Shown in pieces: positions 1 to 8,750 of a DNA stretch of 64,000 bases (positions are counted from its first letter, which is position 1; each line of letters starts with the position of its first letter). This DNA comes from Mucispirillum schaedleri ASF457. Lineage in GTDB: Bacteria; Chrysiogenota; Deferribacteres; Deferribacterales; Mucispirillaceae. A program made the position numbers and the translations under genes. The stretch spans positions 1,423,001 through 1,487,000 of the forward strand of contig NZ_CP097562.1 of the NCBI RefSeq assembly GCF_000487995.2. The letters run 5' to 3'. The notes under the pieces were generated by a model. It did not search any database, had not been told where the DNA came from, and saw only the letters and a program-made list of their open reading frames with translations.

Positions 1-89
1 ATATAAGAAATAACACACTAATTTATATACATATATAATATGAAATATATCAGCTGAACTTAATACACATTTAAGTTCAGCTAATCATA

Positions 90-968
90 TTATTCTGCTG
101 TTAACAGCCCAGCAATTTCCCTATATCTTTTAGATGTTTCTTTTGATATATTTTCTGGAAGAACAGGTCCCGGAGCCTTTTTATCCCAGTCAAGAGTTTC
201 AAGATAATTGCGAACAATCTGTTTATCCATACTGTCCTGAATATGACCTGATTTATATTTATCTGCAAACCAGAAACGAGATGAATCAGGTGTTAAAACT
301 TCATCTATTAATATAACTTCATTTTCATAAAGTCCAAATTCAAGTTTAGTATCTGCAATGATAATGCCTTTTGATAAAGCAAGCTCTGATGCAAATGTAT
401 ATATTTTAATAGTGTAATCACGCATTTTTTCAGCATATTCTTTGCCAACAATATCACACATTTTTTCATAGGATATACTTTCGTCATGACCTACATCTGC
501 TTTTGTAGATGGAGTAAAAATAGGTGATGGCAGCTTATCTGCTTCCTGCAGACCTGCTGGCAGCTTAATACCGCATACAGCACCTGTTTTTAAATAATCT
601 TTCATACCAGAACCTGTAATATAACCACGGACAACACATTCAGCTAAAAGGGGTTTAGCTTTTTTTACAAGCATACTTCTGCCTTCAAGTATATCTTTAT
701 ATTTATGCACTTCTGCAGGCATCTCTTCTATTTTTGTAGTAATAAGATGGTTTTTTACTATATGAGAAGTTTTGTCAAACCAGAATGTTGAAAGTTCAGT
801 TAAAACTTCTCCTTTTCCTTCTATACCATTTGGAAGTATTACATCAAAAGCAGATAATCTGTCAGTTGAAACTATTAATAATTTATCATCTAAATCATAA
901 ATATCCCTGACTTTCCCTCTGCCTATAAGTTTTAAGTCAGGAAATTCTGTTTTCATAACTATATTCAT
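90..968 (-). CDS. purC: SAICAR synthase
   Basis: Phosphoribosylaminoimidazole-succinocarboxamide synthase joins CAIR and aspartate with ATP in the cytosolic de novo purine pathway. The protein is 292 aa, the longer PurC form. It shows the N-terminal [10 protein letters not shown] segment, the [10 protein letters not shown] nucleotide-binding motif near residue 40 and the [12 protein letters not shown] motif near residue 120. I chose the ATG at 968 because GAGGTGA lies 4 bases upstream; the frame is open for 24 more codons but without a better ribosome site. It is transcribed alone, divergent from the Lrp-type gene. No purine riboswitch is visible upstream. Identification is firm. Confidence 0.95.
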   Translation of the reverse strand: MNIVMKTEFPDLKLIGRGKVRDIYDLDDKLLIVSTDRLSAFDVILPNGIEGKGEVLTELSTFWFDKTSHIVKNHLITTKIEEMPAEVHKYKDILEGRSMLVKKAKPLLAECVVRGYITGSGMKDYLKTGAVCGIKLPAGLQEADKLPSPIFTPSTKADVGHDESISYEKMCDIVGKEYAEKMRDYTIKIYTFASELALSKGIIIADTKLEFGLYENEVILIDEVLTPDSSRFWFADKYKSGHIQDSMDKQIVRNYLETLDWDKKAPGPVLPENISKETSKRYREIAGLLTAE

Positions 969-1139
969 ATATTCACCTCGTAGATTATATTGATAATATT
1001 TTTCTCTGCTAAAATCAAGAAGTATAATTATATAAACCACAATTTTATCTACAAAAAATATAAAAGTGAAAAATTTTTGTATTAAAGATTATTTTTTATG
1101 GGAAAACATAAAATTTTACAAACAAAATAAACTATCCAC

Positions 1140-1168
1140 TTGAAATATTAAATAACTTGGTTTATATA
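1140..1168 (+). promoter_or_regulatory. Candidate sigma-70 promoter of the Lrp-type gene
   Basis: TTGAAA at 1140-1145 and TATATA at 1163-1168 are separated by 17 bases, about 30 bases ahead of the Lrp-type start codon. In such AT-rich DNA chance matches are common. Confidence 0.45.
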
Positions 1169-1196
1169 TATAGTTATCTGAAAATTGAGGTGATAT

Positions 1197-1646
1197 ATGG
1201 CTCTTGATTCTATAGATGTTCAAATTTTAAATATGCTTATAGAAAATGGAAGAATATCTTATACTGATATTGCTAAAGAAGTTGGTATGAAACCCCCTTC
1301 CGTTATTGATAGAATAAAAAAAATGGAAAGTGATGGTATAATTTATGACTATACTGCGAGAGTAGACTATCGCAAAATGGGTTTTGATATGGTAGCTTTT
1401 GTTGGTATTGTTATGGATAACCCTGTATATATTGATGATTTTGAAAATATTTTTAAAAATGTAGATGAAGATATAGTAGAATGTTACCATGTAACTGGTG
1501 ATTTTACACTGCTTTTAAAAGTAATCACTAAAAATACTAATACATTAGCAGGTATTATCCGTAAATTAAGAGAGCTTCCGGGAGTTGCAAGCACAAACAC
1601 AATATTAGTATTTTCAACTATGGTTAACAGAGTTCATAAAATATAA
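1197..1646 (+). CDS. Lrp/AsnC-family transcriptional regulator
   Basis: A 149-aa protein with the standard Lrp/AsnC layout. A winged helix-turn-helix covers about residues 1-60 (LDSIDVQILNML, then EVGMKPPSVIDRIKKM). A RAM ligand-binding and oligomerisation domain follows from about residue 65 to 145. Family members bind amino acids or related small molecules and act as dimers to octamers on target promoters. The start follows a TTGAGGTGA ribosome site. The neighbour 5 bases downstream is a glycosyltransferase, probably co-transcribed, which gives no clear hint of the effector. The regulon cannot be read from sequence. Confidence 0.9.
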   Translation: MALDSIDVQILNMLIENGRISYTDIAKEVGMKPPSVIDRIKKMESDGIIYDYTARVDYRKMGFDMVAFVGIVMDNPVYIDDFENIFKNVDEDIVECYHVTGDFTLLLKVITKNTNTLAGIIRKLRELPGVASTNTILVFSTMVNRVHKI

Positions 1647-1651
1647 AAAAT

Positions 1652-2419
1652 ATGAAAACAGTATCTGTTATTATACCTGTATATAACAGGACTTTTTCAA
1701 TTAGAGATGCAGTAGAAAGTGTATTAATACAGTCAGTTAAGCCGTCAGAGATAATTGTTATTGATGACGGCTCTTCTTTTGATATGGTTTTATATCTTAA
1801 AAACTATATGCAGCACATCCGTCTTATAAAGCTTAATGAAAATAAAGGCATAAGCTTTGCAAGAAACACTGGCATAAAAGCTGCATGTAGTGAATATATT
1901 GCTTTTTTAGATTCAGATGATTTATTTCTTCCTGAAAAACTGGAATATCAGCTAAACTATATGGCTGAAAATAATTTATATATAAGCCATACTGATGAAT
2001 TTTGGTATAGAAAAGACAGGTGGATAAATCAGGGTAAAAGTAACAAGCGGTATGGCGGATATATTTTTGATAAAATACTTGATAAATGCAGGATAAGCCC
2101 ATCTTCCCTAATAGTCCATAAATCAGTATTTGATGAGGCAGGATATTTTAATGAAGATTTAAGGGTTTGTGAAGATTATGAAATATCACTTAGATTTGCC
2201 TTAAAATATAATATAGGATACTTAGAAAAAAAGCTTATTATTAAACGGGCTGTTGAAGAAAACAGTTTAAGCAAAGGTATTAAGCATATAGAGCATATAA
2301 GATATGAAATTTTAGAGAAATTATATAGAAATATAAATAATATGCTTGATTTGGATTTAAAAAATGCTATGATTAATGAGATAGAAAGGAAAAAACACAT
2401 AATCAGCCCTTTTATTTGA
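1652..2419 (+). CDS. Family 2 glycosyltransferase
   Basis: A 255-aa GT-A fold glycosyltransferase. The N-terminus VSVIIPVYNR and IIVIDDGSS is the nucleotide-sugar binding start of GT2 enzymes. NKGISFARNTGI and FLDSDD (the metal-binding DxD-type motif) lie near residues 68 and 90, and a CEDYEISLR acid motif near residue 172 is the usual catalytic-base region. There are no membrane helices, so it probably works at the inner face of the membrane on a lipid-linked or LPS acceptor. It starts 5 bases after the Lrp-type gene and has no strong ribosome site of its own, suggesting coupling. Donor and acceptor are unknown. Confidence 0.88.
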   Translation: MKTVSVIIPVYNRTFSIRDAVESVLIQSVKPSEIIVIDDGSSFDMVLYLKNYMQHIRLIKLNENKGISFARNTGIKAACSEYIAFLDSDDLFLPEKLEYQLNYMAENNLYISHTDEFWYRKDRWINQGKSNKRYGGYIFDKILDKCRISPSSLIVHKSVFDEAGYFNEDLRVCEDYEISLRFALKYNIGYLEKKLIIKRAVEENSLSKGIKHIEHIRYEILEKLYRNINNMLDLDLKNAMINEIERKKHIISPFI

Positions 2420-2598
2420 CACTATGTCATATATTTATACCTGAACAATATCTAATAAAAAATCAATTTATCAACTAAAAATTATGTATTACACTTATTT
2501 TGCATAATATTTTTATGTATTTAAGCATAATAATATTAAAATCTTAAATGTGTAACCATTGTGTAGAGCCTGTTTAAAATAATGTAAAAACAAATTAA

Positions 2599-2628
2599 TT
2601 GACAACTTAATATTTTAATCTATATAGT
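2599..2628 (+). promoter_or_regulatory. Candidate promoter of the HAO-type cytochrome locus
   Basis: A perfect TTGACA at 2599-2604 is followed after 18 bases by TATAGT (2623-2628), about 90 bases before the start of the cytochrome gene. It lies in the 298-base gap 2420-2717, where I see nothing else clear. No convincing FNR or NarL site was found by eye. Confidence 0.5.
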
Positions 2629-2717
2629 AAAACTATGATATAGATTTAATGATAATTATATTAATCGTGAAACAATTCTTATTTTTGCCATTATTCTAAA
2701 AAACAGGGGAGGTTTAC

Positions 2718-3144
2718 ATGAATAAGGAGTTCATTGCAAATCTATTAGACACAAAGATTTATAATCTTATTGTATTAGTTATGTGTCTGTTATTCTGTTT
2801 TCTGACTATTCCAGCAAAAGCACAGGAACAGGATTTTCAAAAACCTAGAACATTAGGTGAATATATTGAGCAGGAAAAAACACTGTTTGATGTATTAAAG
2901 AAAAAACACCCAATTTTTCAATATGAAAAAGAGGGACGCTTAGTTGGTCAATACCATTTAAGCGACAGGCTGGAAGAGTTTTCCAGCATTAATGGCGGTC
3001 CTGCTGTTGCAAAAAGAAATAATGTTGAATATACAGCAGTTACTTACAGACTGGGATATGAAACAACATTAGACTATCCTAACAAATTTGTAGGACCAGA
3101 AAAATGTGCAGAATGTCACCCTGCTCAATATGAACAATGGAAAA
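2718..3144 (+). pseudogene. HAO-type multihaem cytochrome c, 5' fragment
   Basis: Start of an octahaem cytochrome of the hydroxylamine oxidoreductase-like family found in Epsilonproteobacteria and Deferribacterota, where it is linked to periplasmic nitrite or hydroxylamine metabolism. The ATG follows a GGGGAGG ribosome site. Residues 16-36 form a signal or membrane helix ending in AKA. The first haem motif CAECH comes near residue 132, followed by EQWKM, where homologues continue with a conserved histidine. Here the sequence runs directly into the left end of an IS3-family element. About the first quarter of the protein remains. The open frame continues into the element to 3179 and would give a 153-aa truncated product. 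Confidence 0.85.
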
Positions 3145-3164
3145 TGAACTTACCCGAAAAAGTT
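3145..3164 (+). repeat. Left terminal inverted repeat of the IS3-family element
   Basis: TGAACTTACCC followed by GAAAAAGTT. It matches the inverted right end in the first 11 bases and imperfectly afterwards. Confidence 0.85.
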
Positions 3165-3188
3165 GTACTAGCCATATAAGGAGTGTAT

Positions 3189-3746
3189 ATGGCAAGAAAA
3201 TACAGCTATGAGTTTAAGAAATATCTAGTAACAGTCATAGAAAATGGAATAATGAGTGCCAGTGAATTATCAAGATGCTGTAAAATTCATAAAGGAGTAA
3301 TATGTAATATCTATAACAGATATAAGCATTCAGGCGAATCAAGTTTACATCATAGCTTTACCCGCAATGAATATAGTAGAGATTTTAAATTAAATGTGTT
3401 AACTTATAAGGCATCAAATAATTTAAGTTATGAGCAGACAGCACTATATTTTAATATACCATCAGCATCAGTAATATATGACTGGAATAAGTTTTGCAGT
3501 AAGTTTATTGGAGATAATATGTCAGATAAGAATATCCCGAACAGTAAAAAGAGTAAACACTCAAACTCTACTGATATTAAACTCACTAAATCAGATGATA
3601 GTGAAGAAGTAAGACAATTAAAAGAGAGAATATCAGAGCTTGAAAAAGAGCTTTATTACAAGTCAGCGGAGAATGCATATTTAAAAAAGCTGGAAGCCTT
3701 AATGCAGTCAAAGGAACAGAGAGTTCAACAGAAAAAGCACAAATAA
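3189..3746 (+). CDS. IS3-family transposase OrfA (helix-turn-helix subunit)
   Basis: A 185-aa OrfA that recognises the element's ends. Two helix-turn-helix segments are visible, about residues 5-50 (ELSRCCKIHKGVICNIYNRYK) and 60-105 (YEQTALYFNIPSASVIYDW). A leucine-zipper-like coiled coil follows at the C-terminus (VRQLKERISELEKEL) for dimerisation. The two-HTH length fits the IS150 group. The ATG at 3189 follows AAGGAG; an in-frame GTG at 3183 overlaps that site and is less likely. Near its end CAGAAAAAGC (3731-3740) is a plausible slip site for the -1 frameshift that joins OrfA to OrfB. Confidence 0.88.
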   Translation: MARKYSYEFKKYLVTVIENGIMSASELSRCCKIHKGVICNIYNRYKHSGESSLHHSFTRNEYSRDFKLNVLTYKASNNLSYEQTALYFNIPSASVIYDWNKFCSKFIGDNMSDKNIPNSKKSKHSNSTDIKLTKSDDSEEVRQLKERISELEKELYYKSAENAYLKKLEALMQSKEQRVQQKKHK

Positions 3747-3772
3747 TAACTGCATTAAGGCTGTATTACAGT

Positions 3773-4573
3773 TTGGATATCCTGTTGTCTGTGAGTAATA
3801 TGAAAAGAAGCACTTACTATTATAATGTTAAAAAGCCTGCTGCATTAGATAAATATGCAGAAGTCAAGGCATATATATTAGAAATATATGAAAAATCTAA
3901 CAAGACTTACGGCTATCCAAGAATAACAAAGGCATTAGAGAAACTGGGTTATACTTATGACAGGAAGACAGTAGCAAAATTAATGAAGGAATTAAATATT
4001 TCATCAATAATCAGGGTTAAGAAAAGGTATAAACAAGGCAGAGTAAGTCATATATGCAGCAATAAATTAAACAGAGCCTTTACAAGTGAGAAACCATGTT
4101 TAAAATGGGTAACAGATGTGGCAGAGATAAAAATTAATAATGAAAAGGTGTATTTATCAGCAATAATGGATTTGTATAACAGAGAAATAACAGCATACAG
4201 TGTAAGCAAATATAATAATGAAGAAATGGTAATAGATAATTTAAAACAGGCAATAGATAAAACAAAAGATACAACAGGGTTAATGATACATTCAGACCAG
4301 GGTATATTATATCAGGCTAATCAATTTAGAAAGTTATTAAAGGAAAATAATATAGAGCAGAGTATGTCAAGGCGTGGCAACTGCTATGATAATGCTGTTA
4401 TGGAAAGTTTCTTTGCTACTTTAAAATGTGAATTGGTTTATATTAACAAATTCAAAAATATAGAACAGTTTAAATATGAACTTGAAAAATATATTGATTT
4501 CTATAATAATTACAGAATAAAAGCTAATGGACTTACACCTTTACAGGAAAAAGAAATTTATTTAGTGGCTTAG
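3773..4573 (+). CDS. IS3-family transposase OrfB (DDE integrase subunit)
   Basis: The catalytic subunit, 266 aa as an independent frame. It carries an HTH_21-like start (ILEIYEKSNKTYGYPRITKAL) and an rve integrase core with the DDE residues in WVTDVAEI, HSDQGILYQ and NAVMESFFATLK, ending with the usual NNYR and GLTPLQ. It lies in the -1 frame relative to OrfA. Translating that frame upstream from about 3735 gives EKAQIITALRLYYSLDIL, the typical join of an OrfAB fusion. It is therefore probably made by programmed frameshifting and not from its own start. The element looks able to move. Confidence 0.9.
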   Translation: MDILLSVSNMKRSTYYYNVKKPAALDKYAEVKAYILEIYEKSNKTYGYPRITKALEKLGYTYDRKTVAKLMKELNISSIIRVKKRYKQGRVSHICSNKLNRAFTSEKPCLKWVTDVAEIKINNEKVYLSAIMDLYNREITAYSVSKYNNEEMVIDNLKQAIDKTKDTTGLMIHSDQGILYQANQFRKLLKENNIEQSMSRRGNCYDNAVMESFFATLKCELVYINKFKNIEQFKYELEKYIDFYNNYRIKANGLTPLQEKEIYLVA

Positions 4574-4576
4574 TTC

Positions 4577-4596
4577 AAAATTTTTGGGTAAGTTCA
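4577..4596 (-). repeat. Right terminal inverted repeat of the IS3-family element
   Basis: Read on the minus strand it is TGAACTTACCCAAAAATTTT. A closely related sequence bounds the non-coding element at 12903-13406, and a solo copy of this end sits at 50540-50555. Confidence 0.85.
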
Positions 4597-5579
4597 TGCT
4601 CAGCTTTACAATTCTGCTCACTATGATAAAGGCATGAGATGTAATACATGTCATGACCCACACATGGTTACTAAAAATGACTGGAAAGATGAATATACTT
4701 TAACTGGTCTTAAAAAAGAATGTGCAGACTGCCACGCAACACAAAAAGAATTCTTTAAACCGGGTGGAATACATGCAGAAGATATATGATAAAGGCATGA
4801 GATGTAATACATGTCATGACCCACACATGGTTACTAAAAATGACTGGAAAGATGAATATACTTTAACTGGTCTTAAAAAAGAATGTGCAGACTGCCACGC
4901 AACACAAAAAGAATTCTTTAAACCGGGTGGAATACATGCAGAAGATAGATGCACAGCATGTCACATGCCTAATATTATGAGTTGTGAAAACTTTGGTGCT
5001 GTTCAGTTCCCAGACCATGCACTTGCTGATAATGTTCGTGCATCACACATTTGGAATATTAAAGTAGATAAAACAGCTAAAACATTAAACCCACCTGAGG
5101 GAGAGCCAAGAAAATCAAATGTTAAAGGATGGACTATTGCAAGAGATGAAAAAGGCCACTTCTTTGTAGATTTAATGTGGGCATGCGGTAGAACAAGTTT
5201 TAGTGATGTAAACCTTGTTGGACCTGGTGCAAGCGGATGTCACAGTCCAGTTCAAACTACACTGCCTGATAAACTTAAATACTATAATCAGGAGCAGGTA
5301 TATAATGATGTAATGAAATGGCAGCAGCCTGTAAAAGATGGCTATGACAAAATCAAAGCAGGTATTAAAGCGATTGATAGAGGTTTAGCTGATAACACAT
5401 TATTACCAGTTGAGAAAAAAGCAGAAATTATACTGCTTACTAAACAGGCTCAGGAAATCGTAAGCAAACTTGAAAAAGACGGCTCCTGGGGGGTTCATGG
5501 ACCAGCTTATTCTAACAAAATAGTTAGCGAAGCATTAGTTTATATTCAACAGGCTCAAAATATCCTTAAAGCTAATTAA
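4597..5579 (+). pseudogene. HAO-type multihaem cytochrome c, 3' fragment
   Basis: C-terminal part of the interrupted octahaem cytochrome. It resumes with AQLYNSAHYDKGMRC and contains haem motifs CNTCH, CADCH and CTACH. The C-terminal CGRTSFSD and GPGASGCHS segments and a helical SWGVHGPAYS tail are typical of this family's end. The central region that normally carries several more haem motifs, between EQWKM and AQLYNS, is absent. A 163-bp tandem duplication at 4622-4947 also breaks the frame, so only the second copy reads on to the stop at 5577-5579. An open frame from 4722 would give a 285-aa product without signal peptide. The gene is non-functional as assembled. Confidence 0.85.
4622..4947 (+). 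repeat. Perfect 163-bp tandem duplication in the cytochrome fragment
   Basis: Bases 4622-4784 and 4785-4947 are identical by direct reading. Each copy encodes the CNTCH and CADCH haem region. The unit is 163 bases, not a multiple of three, so it shifts the frame. Absence of any difference suggests a very recent event or an assembly artefact. Confidence 0.9.
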
Positions 5580-5610
5580 TAGTTACTTTAAAGATAGTGT
5601 ATAAGATTAT

Positions 5611-5641
5611 GGTGCTTGAAGATAAAATAAATTCAAGCACC
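5611..5641 (+). other. Strong hairpin between the cytochrome genes
   Basis: GGTGCTTGAA (5611-5620) pairs perfectly with TTCAAGCACC (5632-5641) around an 11-base loop. No T-run follows. It may stabilise or process the transcript, or set the ratio of the two cytochrome genes, and is not a classic terminator. Confidence 0.6.
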
Positions 5642-5665
5642 TTAACTAGATAATGAGAGATTGTT

Positions 5666-7756
5666 ATGAAGAAGATTAGGATAATTTTTTACCTGTTAAT
5701 AGCAATGTGCCTGTCTGTAACAACTTATGCTGAAGCTGAAATGGGTGGATATGCCCATATAGAAGGTATAAACCAAATAGGACTGGCAGACGCAGAAAAC
5801 CAATTAAAAGGTGAAAAAGCAACATTTGTTGATGTAAATTTTCAAGAAATGCGTGAAAGTATAGGCTATATCAACGGAGCTGTTTTTGTAATTGATAAAA
5901 ACTGGCTGCAGACTTTGCCAAAAGATAAAAATACTACATTAATATTCTATGGCTTAAACAGGCTGTCTTATGAGCCGGGTGAAGCAGCATCGCAGGCAGT
6001 GCAGGCAGGTTATAAAAATTCGTATGTAATGATAGACGGTGTTGAAGGATGGATAACTTCAGGCAGACCTGTTGTCAAAGAACGCATACAAAACTGGCAT
6101 ACAGCTCAAAATCTTGTAGAATTTACAGATGGTATACATAAAGATATTGTGTTTGGTGAAGTTCCTGCATGCCGTAACTGTCATGGAACATATAATAAAG
6201 AAATAGACAGAAGCAGTATAAAACTAGATAATGCTGCAGATAAAATGCAGATAAACAGAAACTGTGTAAAATGTCACGATGATTTAGGCAGTGCATTTGA
6301 AGGCAGTGTGCATGATGTAAATTATAAAGCACTGCTTGATGGCACTTTGCTTTATTACAATACACCAGAGCCGGGTAAAAAAGCACAGCCTTTATGTGTA
6401 GACTGTCATAAAACACATACAGGAACATTAAAAGGTGTAGAATCACCTAAAAAAGTCAGCTCAGAAAGCTGCATGCAGTGCCATAAAGGCAAAGGCAGTT
6501 TATATGAAGCCAGCTTTCATGGCAAAATGAATGTATTAAATACAGTTGGGCAGACTCCAACTATTGCATCATGTGCAGACTGTCATGGCGGTCATAATAT
6601 ATTTAAAAGTGATGATTTTCGCTCTGCATTATCCCTTAGCAACAGAATAGAAACATGTGGAAAATGTCATGAAGGTTCAACAAAAAGCTTTGTAACATAC
6701 ATTGCCCATGCAGACCATAAAGACAGAGAAAATCACCCTGTATTATACTGGGTAAATATTGGTATGTTGACATTAGTTATTACAGTATTTATCTTCTTTG
6801 GTATACATACAATTTTATGGGCTGTTCGTTTATTCTTAGTTAAAAGAGCAAATCCAGAAGCATGGAAAATAGCAATGGCTGCAGTAAAAAATGATAAAAA
6901 AGGCTTAAAAAGATTTTCGCTGCTGCATAGAATACAGCATTTAGGTCTTGCAATATCATTTATGGGCTTGTCACTTTCTGGTATGCCGCAGAAATTTTAT
7001 GATGCACCATGGGCTCATGCAGTTGCAGATTTTATAGGCGGCCCTATTAATTCAACAGTAATACACCACTGGTTTGCATTACTTTTAGGTCTGCTTTTTG
7101 CAACACATGTAATTGATGTAGTAACAAACCTTTGGACAAAACGGGATGCGATAAGAGATAAAGAAACAGGCAGACTTTCTGGAAAACTGTTTATAAAAGC
7201 AGTTTTTGGACCAGATTCTCTTATACCAAATGCACAGGATTTTAGAGATATTAAAGCTAACTTTAAATGGTTCTTAGGCAAAGGTCCAAGACCTGTATTT
7301 GACAGATGGGCTTACTGGGAAAAATTTGACTATTTAGCTGAAATCTGGGGAACATTTGTATTTGGTATTACAGGTTTAATCCTGCTGTTTCCTGTGCAGT
7401 CAGCAGCAATACTGCCCGGCTCAGCTGTAAATGTGGCTATTATATTCCACACTTATGAGGGTTTACTTGCTATGGCATTTATTTTCTCCATACACTTTTT
7501 TAACTCTCATTTCAGGCTGGATAAATTCCCTATGGATATGGTTATATTCCTTGGTAATGTTCCCGTGGAAGAAGCTCACCATGAAAGAGCAAAATGGGTT
7601 GAAAGGCTTAAAGTTGAAGGCAGGCTTAATGATATGGTGGAAGATGAAAAATCTGGACTTCGCACATTTATTGCTAAGTTTATAGGTTTTACACTAATGG
7701 CATTAGGTTTAGTATTGTTGGTGCTTATATTAGCAGCTTTAATACTAATGATATAG
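5666..7756 (+). CDS. Rhodanese-hexahaem cytochrome c-cytochrome b fusion protein
   Basis: A 696-aa membrane protein predicted to pass electrons between the quinone pool and the HAO-type cytochrome encoded upstream. A signal peptide covers about residues 1-25. A rhodanese-like domain spans about 30-135 (ATFVDVNFQEMRE, YVMIDGVEGWITSGRPV) but the usual active-site cysteine loop is not evident. Six CxxCH haem motifs follow near residues 169, 200, 244, 269, 303 and 331. From about residue 365 there are five to six membrane helices with histidines of the cytochrome b561/NapH-like type (HLGLAISFMGL, VIHHWFALLLG, FHTYEGLLAMAF). The gene is intact although its presumed partner is broken, so it may be an orphan or serve another partner. 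Confidence 0.85.
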   Translation: MKKIRIIFYLLIAMCLSVTTYAEAEMGGYAHIEGINQIGLADAENQLKGEKATFVDVNFQEMRESIGYINGAVFVIDKNWLQTLPKDKNTTLIFYGLNRLSYEPGEAASQAVQAGYKNSYVMIDGVEGWITSGRPVVKERIQNWHTAQNLVEFTDGIHKDIVFGEVPACRNCHGTYNKEIDRSSIKLDNAADKMQINRNCVKCHDDLGSAFEGSVHDVNYKALLDGTLLYYNTPEPGKKAQPLCVDCHKTHTGTLKGVESPKKVSSESCMQCHKGKGSLYEASFHGKMNVLNTVGQTPTIASCADCHGGHNIFKSDDFRSALSLSNRIETCGKCHEGSTKSFVTYIAHADHKDRENHPVLYWVNIGMLTLVITVFIFFGIHTILWAVRLFLVKRANPEAWKIAMAAVKNDKKGLKRFSLLHRIQHLGLAISFMGLSLSGMPQKFYDAPWAHAVADFIGGPINSTVIHHWFALLLGLLFATHVIDVVTNLWTKRDAIRDKETGRLSGKLFIKAVFGPDSLIPNAQDFRDIKANFKWFLGKGPRPVFDRWAYWEKFDYLAEIWGTFVFGITGLILLFPVQSAAILPGSAVNVAIIFHTYEGLLAMAFIFSIHFFNSHFRLDKFPMDMVIFLGNVPVEEAHHERAKWVERLKVEGRLNDMVEDEKSGLRTFIAKFIGFTLMALGLVLLVLILAALILMI

Positions 7757-7788
7757 CATAAGCATCAAATTAATTAAAATTAAACATA

Positions 7789-7826
7789 TATATCGCCAAG
7801 GTATAATTATCTTGGCGATATTTTTA
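7789..7826 (+). terminator. Rho-independent terminator after the cytochrome b gene
   Basis: ATATCGCCAAG at 7790-7800 pairs with CTTGGCGATAT at 7811-7821 and runs into TTTTT. It separates the cytochrome genes from the copper-chaperone operon. Confidence 0.85.
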
Positions 7827-7851
7827 TAAAATCAAATCATAGGAAGAGTTT

Positions 7852-8280
7852 ATGAAAAAAATTATATTATTTACTTTTATCATTAGTGCATTTTTATTTC
7901 AGACGGGTATTTGCGGCAGTATTGAAGTAAAAAATGCTATAATTTATGCTGCACCACCAAATGCAAACAATGGTGGAGCATTTATGGAAATTAAAAATTT
8001 AACAGATAAGGAAATGGTGCTTACTGGGGCTGAAAATAATGTCAGCAGAGTAACAGAGCTTCATACACATATAGAAGAACAGGGTATGAAAAAAATGGTG
8101 CAGGTAAAAGAAATTAAAATTGCACCAAAATCTAGTGCTGTATTAAAAAGAGGTGGCGACCATATTATGCTTATTAACCTGAAAAAGCCATTAAATGCAG
8201 GTGATACAGTTAATATTAAACTTATTTTTTCTAATAATGAAACGGTTAATGTTGATAACATAAAAGTAGTAAAACCATGA
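7852..8280 (+). CDS. PCu(A)C-family periplasmic copper chaperone
   Basis: A 142-aa secreted protein with signal peptide about 1-21 (ending TGICG). The cupredoxin-like PCuAC fold carries Cu(I) ligands in the family pattern: histidines and methionines in ELHTHIEEQGMKKMV (about 65-80) and the late HIM motif near residue 103 (GGDHIMLINL). Relatives deliver Cu(I) to haem-copper oxidases, often beside SCO proteins, as here. It is first in a tight set (7852-9895) with a membrane-anchored protein, SCO and a thioredoxin-like lipoprotein, all overlapping or nearly so. No oxidase gene is in the window, so the copper client is unknown. Confidence 0.88.
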   Translation: MKKIILFTFIISAFLFQTGICGSIEVKNAIIYAAPPNANNGGAFMEIKNLTDKEMVLTGAENNVSRVTELHTHIEEQGMKKMVQVKEIKIAPKSSAVLKRGGDHIMLINLKKPLNAGDTVNIKLIFSNNETVNVDNIKVVKP

Positions 8281-8735
8281 AAACATTTATAATACCTGTA
8301 ATTATAAGCATTATTGTGGGAGCAGCAGCTGCCTTTATTTATATCCAGTTTTCTAGTGACAGCAGGACAGATGTTTCAAGAGATTATGATTTAGTTCCTT
8401 TAAAGTGTGATTTAATGAAGAAAAAATGCACAAAAGAGTTTAACGGGCAGACTGTAACTTTTGATATGACTCCCCGCCCTGTTGAGATTATGGCAGAAAC
8501 AACAATAAGCCTTTCAGGTCTGAATTATGATTTTTATGATGCAAAAATCCGAATATTTGGATTAAATATGGATATGGGAACAATTATTGCTTCATTAGTA
8601 GAGAAAGATAATATATATATAACAAAGGTAGCTTTAAGTGCATGTCTTGTGGAAGATGTAATGAGATACAGGATTGCTGTTTATGACGGCAACGAGCCTA
8701 CAGGTTTATACATAGATTTTGATGTGCCAAGATAA
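8277..8735 (+). CDS. Membrane-anchored periplasmic protein of the copper-delivery set
   Basis: A 152-aa protein I do not recognise with certainty. An N-terminal membrane helix (about residues 3-24) is followed by a beta-rich domain, presumably periplasmic. Cysteines lie at KCDLMKKKC and in SACLVED; the paired cysteines could form a disulphide or bind copper. Its start overlaps the PCuAC stop by 4 bases (ATGA), showing translational coupling. Its place between PCuAC and SCO suggests a role in copper handling or oxidase assembly, perhaps analogous to FixH. That is inference from position only. Confidence 0.7.
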   Translation: MKTFIIPVIISIIVGAAAAFIYIQFSSDSRTDVSRDYDLVPLKCDLMKKKCTKEFNGQTVTFDMTPRPVEIMAETTISLSGLNYDFYDAKIRIFGLNMDMGTIIASLVEKDNIYITKVALSACLVEDVMRYRIAVYDGNEPTGLYIDFDVPR

Positions 8736-8750
8736 TATACTGGAAAGGAT

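Larger units (their letters stand above)
3145..4596 (+). mobile_element. IS3-family insertion sequence (IS150-like), 1452 bp
   Basis: A complete two-ORF insertion sequence inside the HAO-type gene. The ends are imperfect inverted repeats starting TGAACTTACCC at 3145 and ending GGGTAAGTTCA at 4596. orfA and orfB are both intact and in the overlapping -1 arrangement usual for IS3. No short direct repeat flanks it (left flank GGAAAA, right flank TGCTCA). The host gene segments on each side are not contiguous in the protein. Both facts suggest an adjacent deletion after insertion, or recombination between two copies. Confidence 0.92.

Noticed and set aside
1-89. Feature at the left edge
   Set aside because: AT-rich sequence after purC with a weak AGCTGAACTTAA/TTTAAGTTCAGCT stem (about 51-82) that could end purC transcripts; too uncertain to list.
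3145-3179. Truncated 153-aa cytochrome as a functional short protein
   Set aside because: Its last 11 residues come from the insertion sequence and only one haem motif remains.
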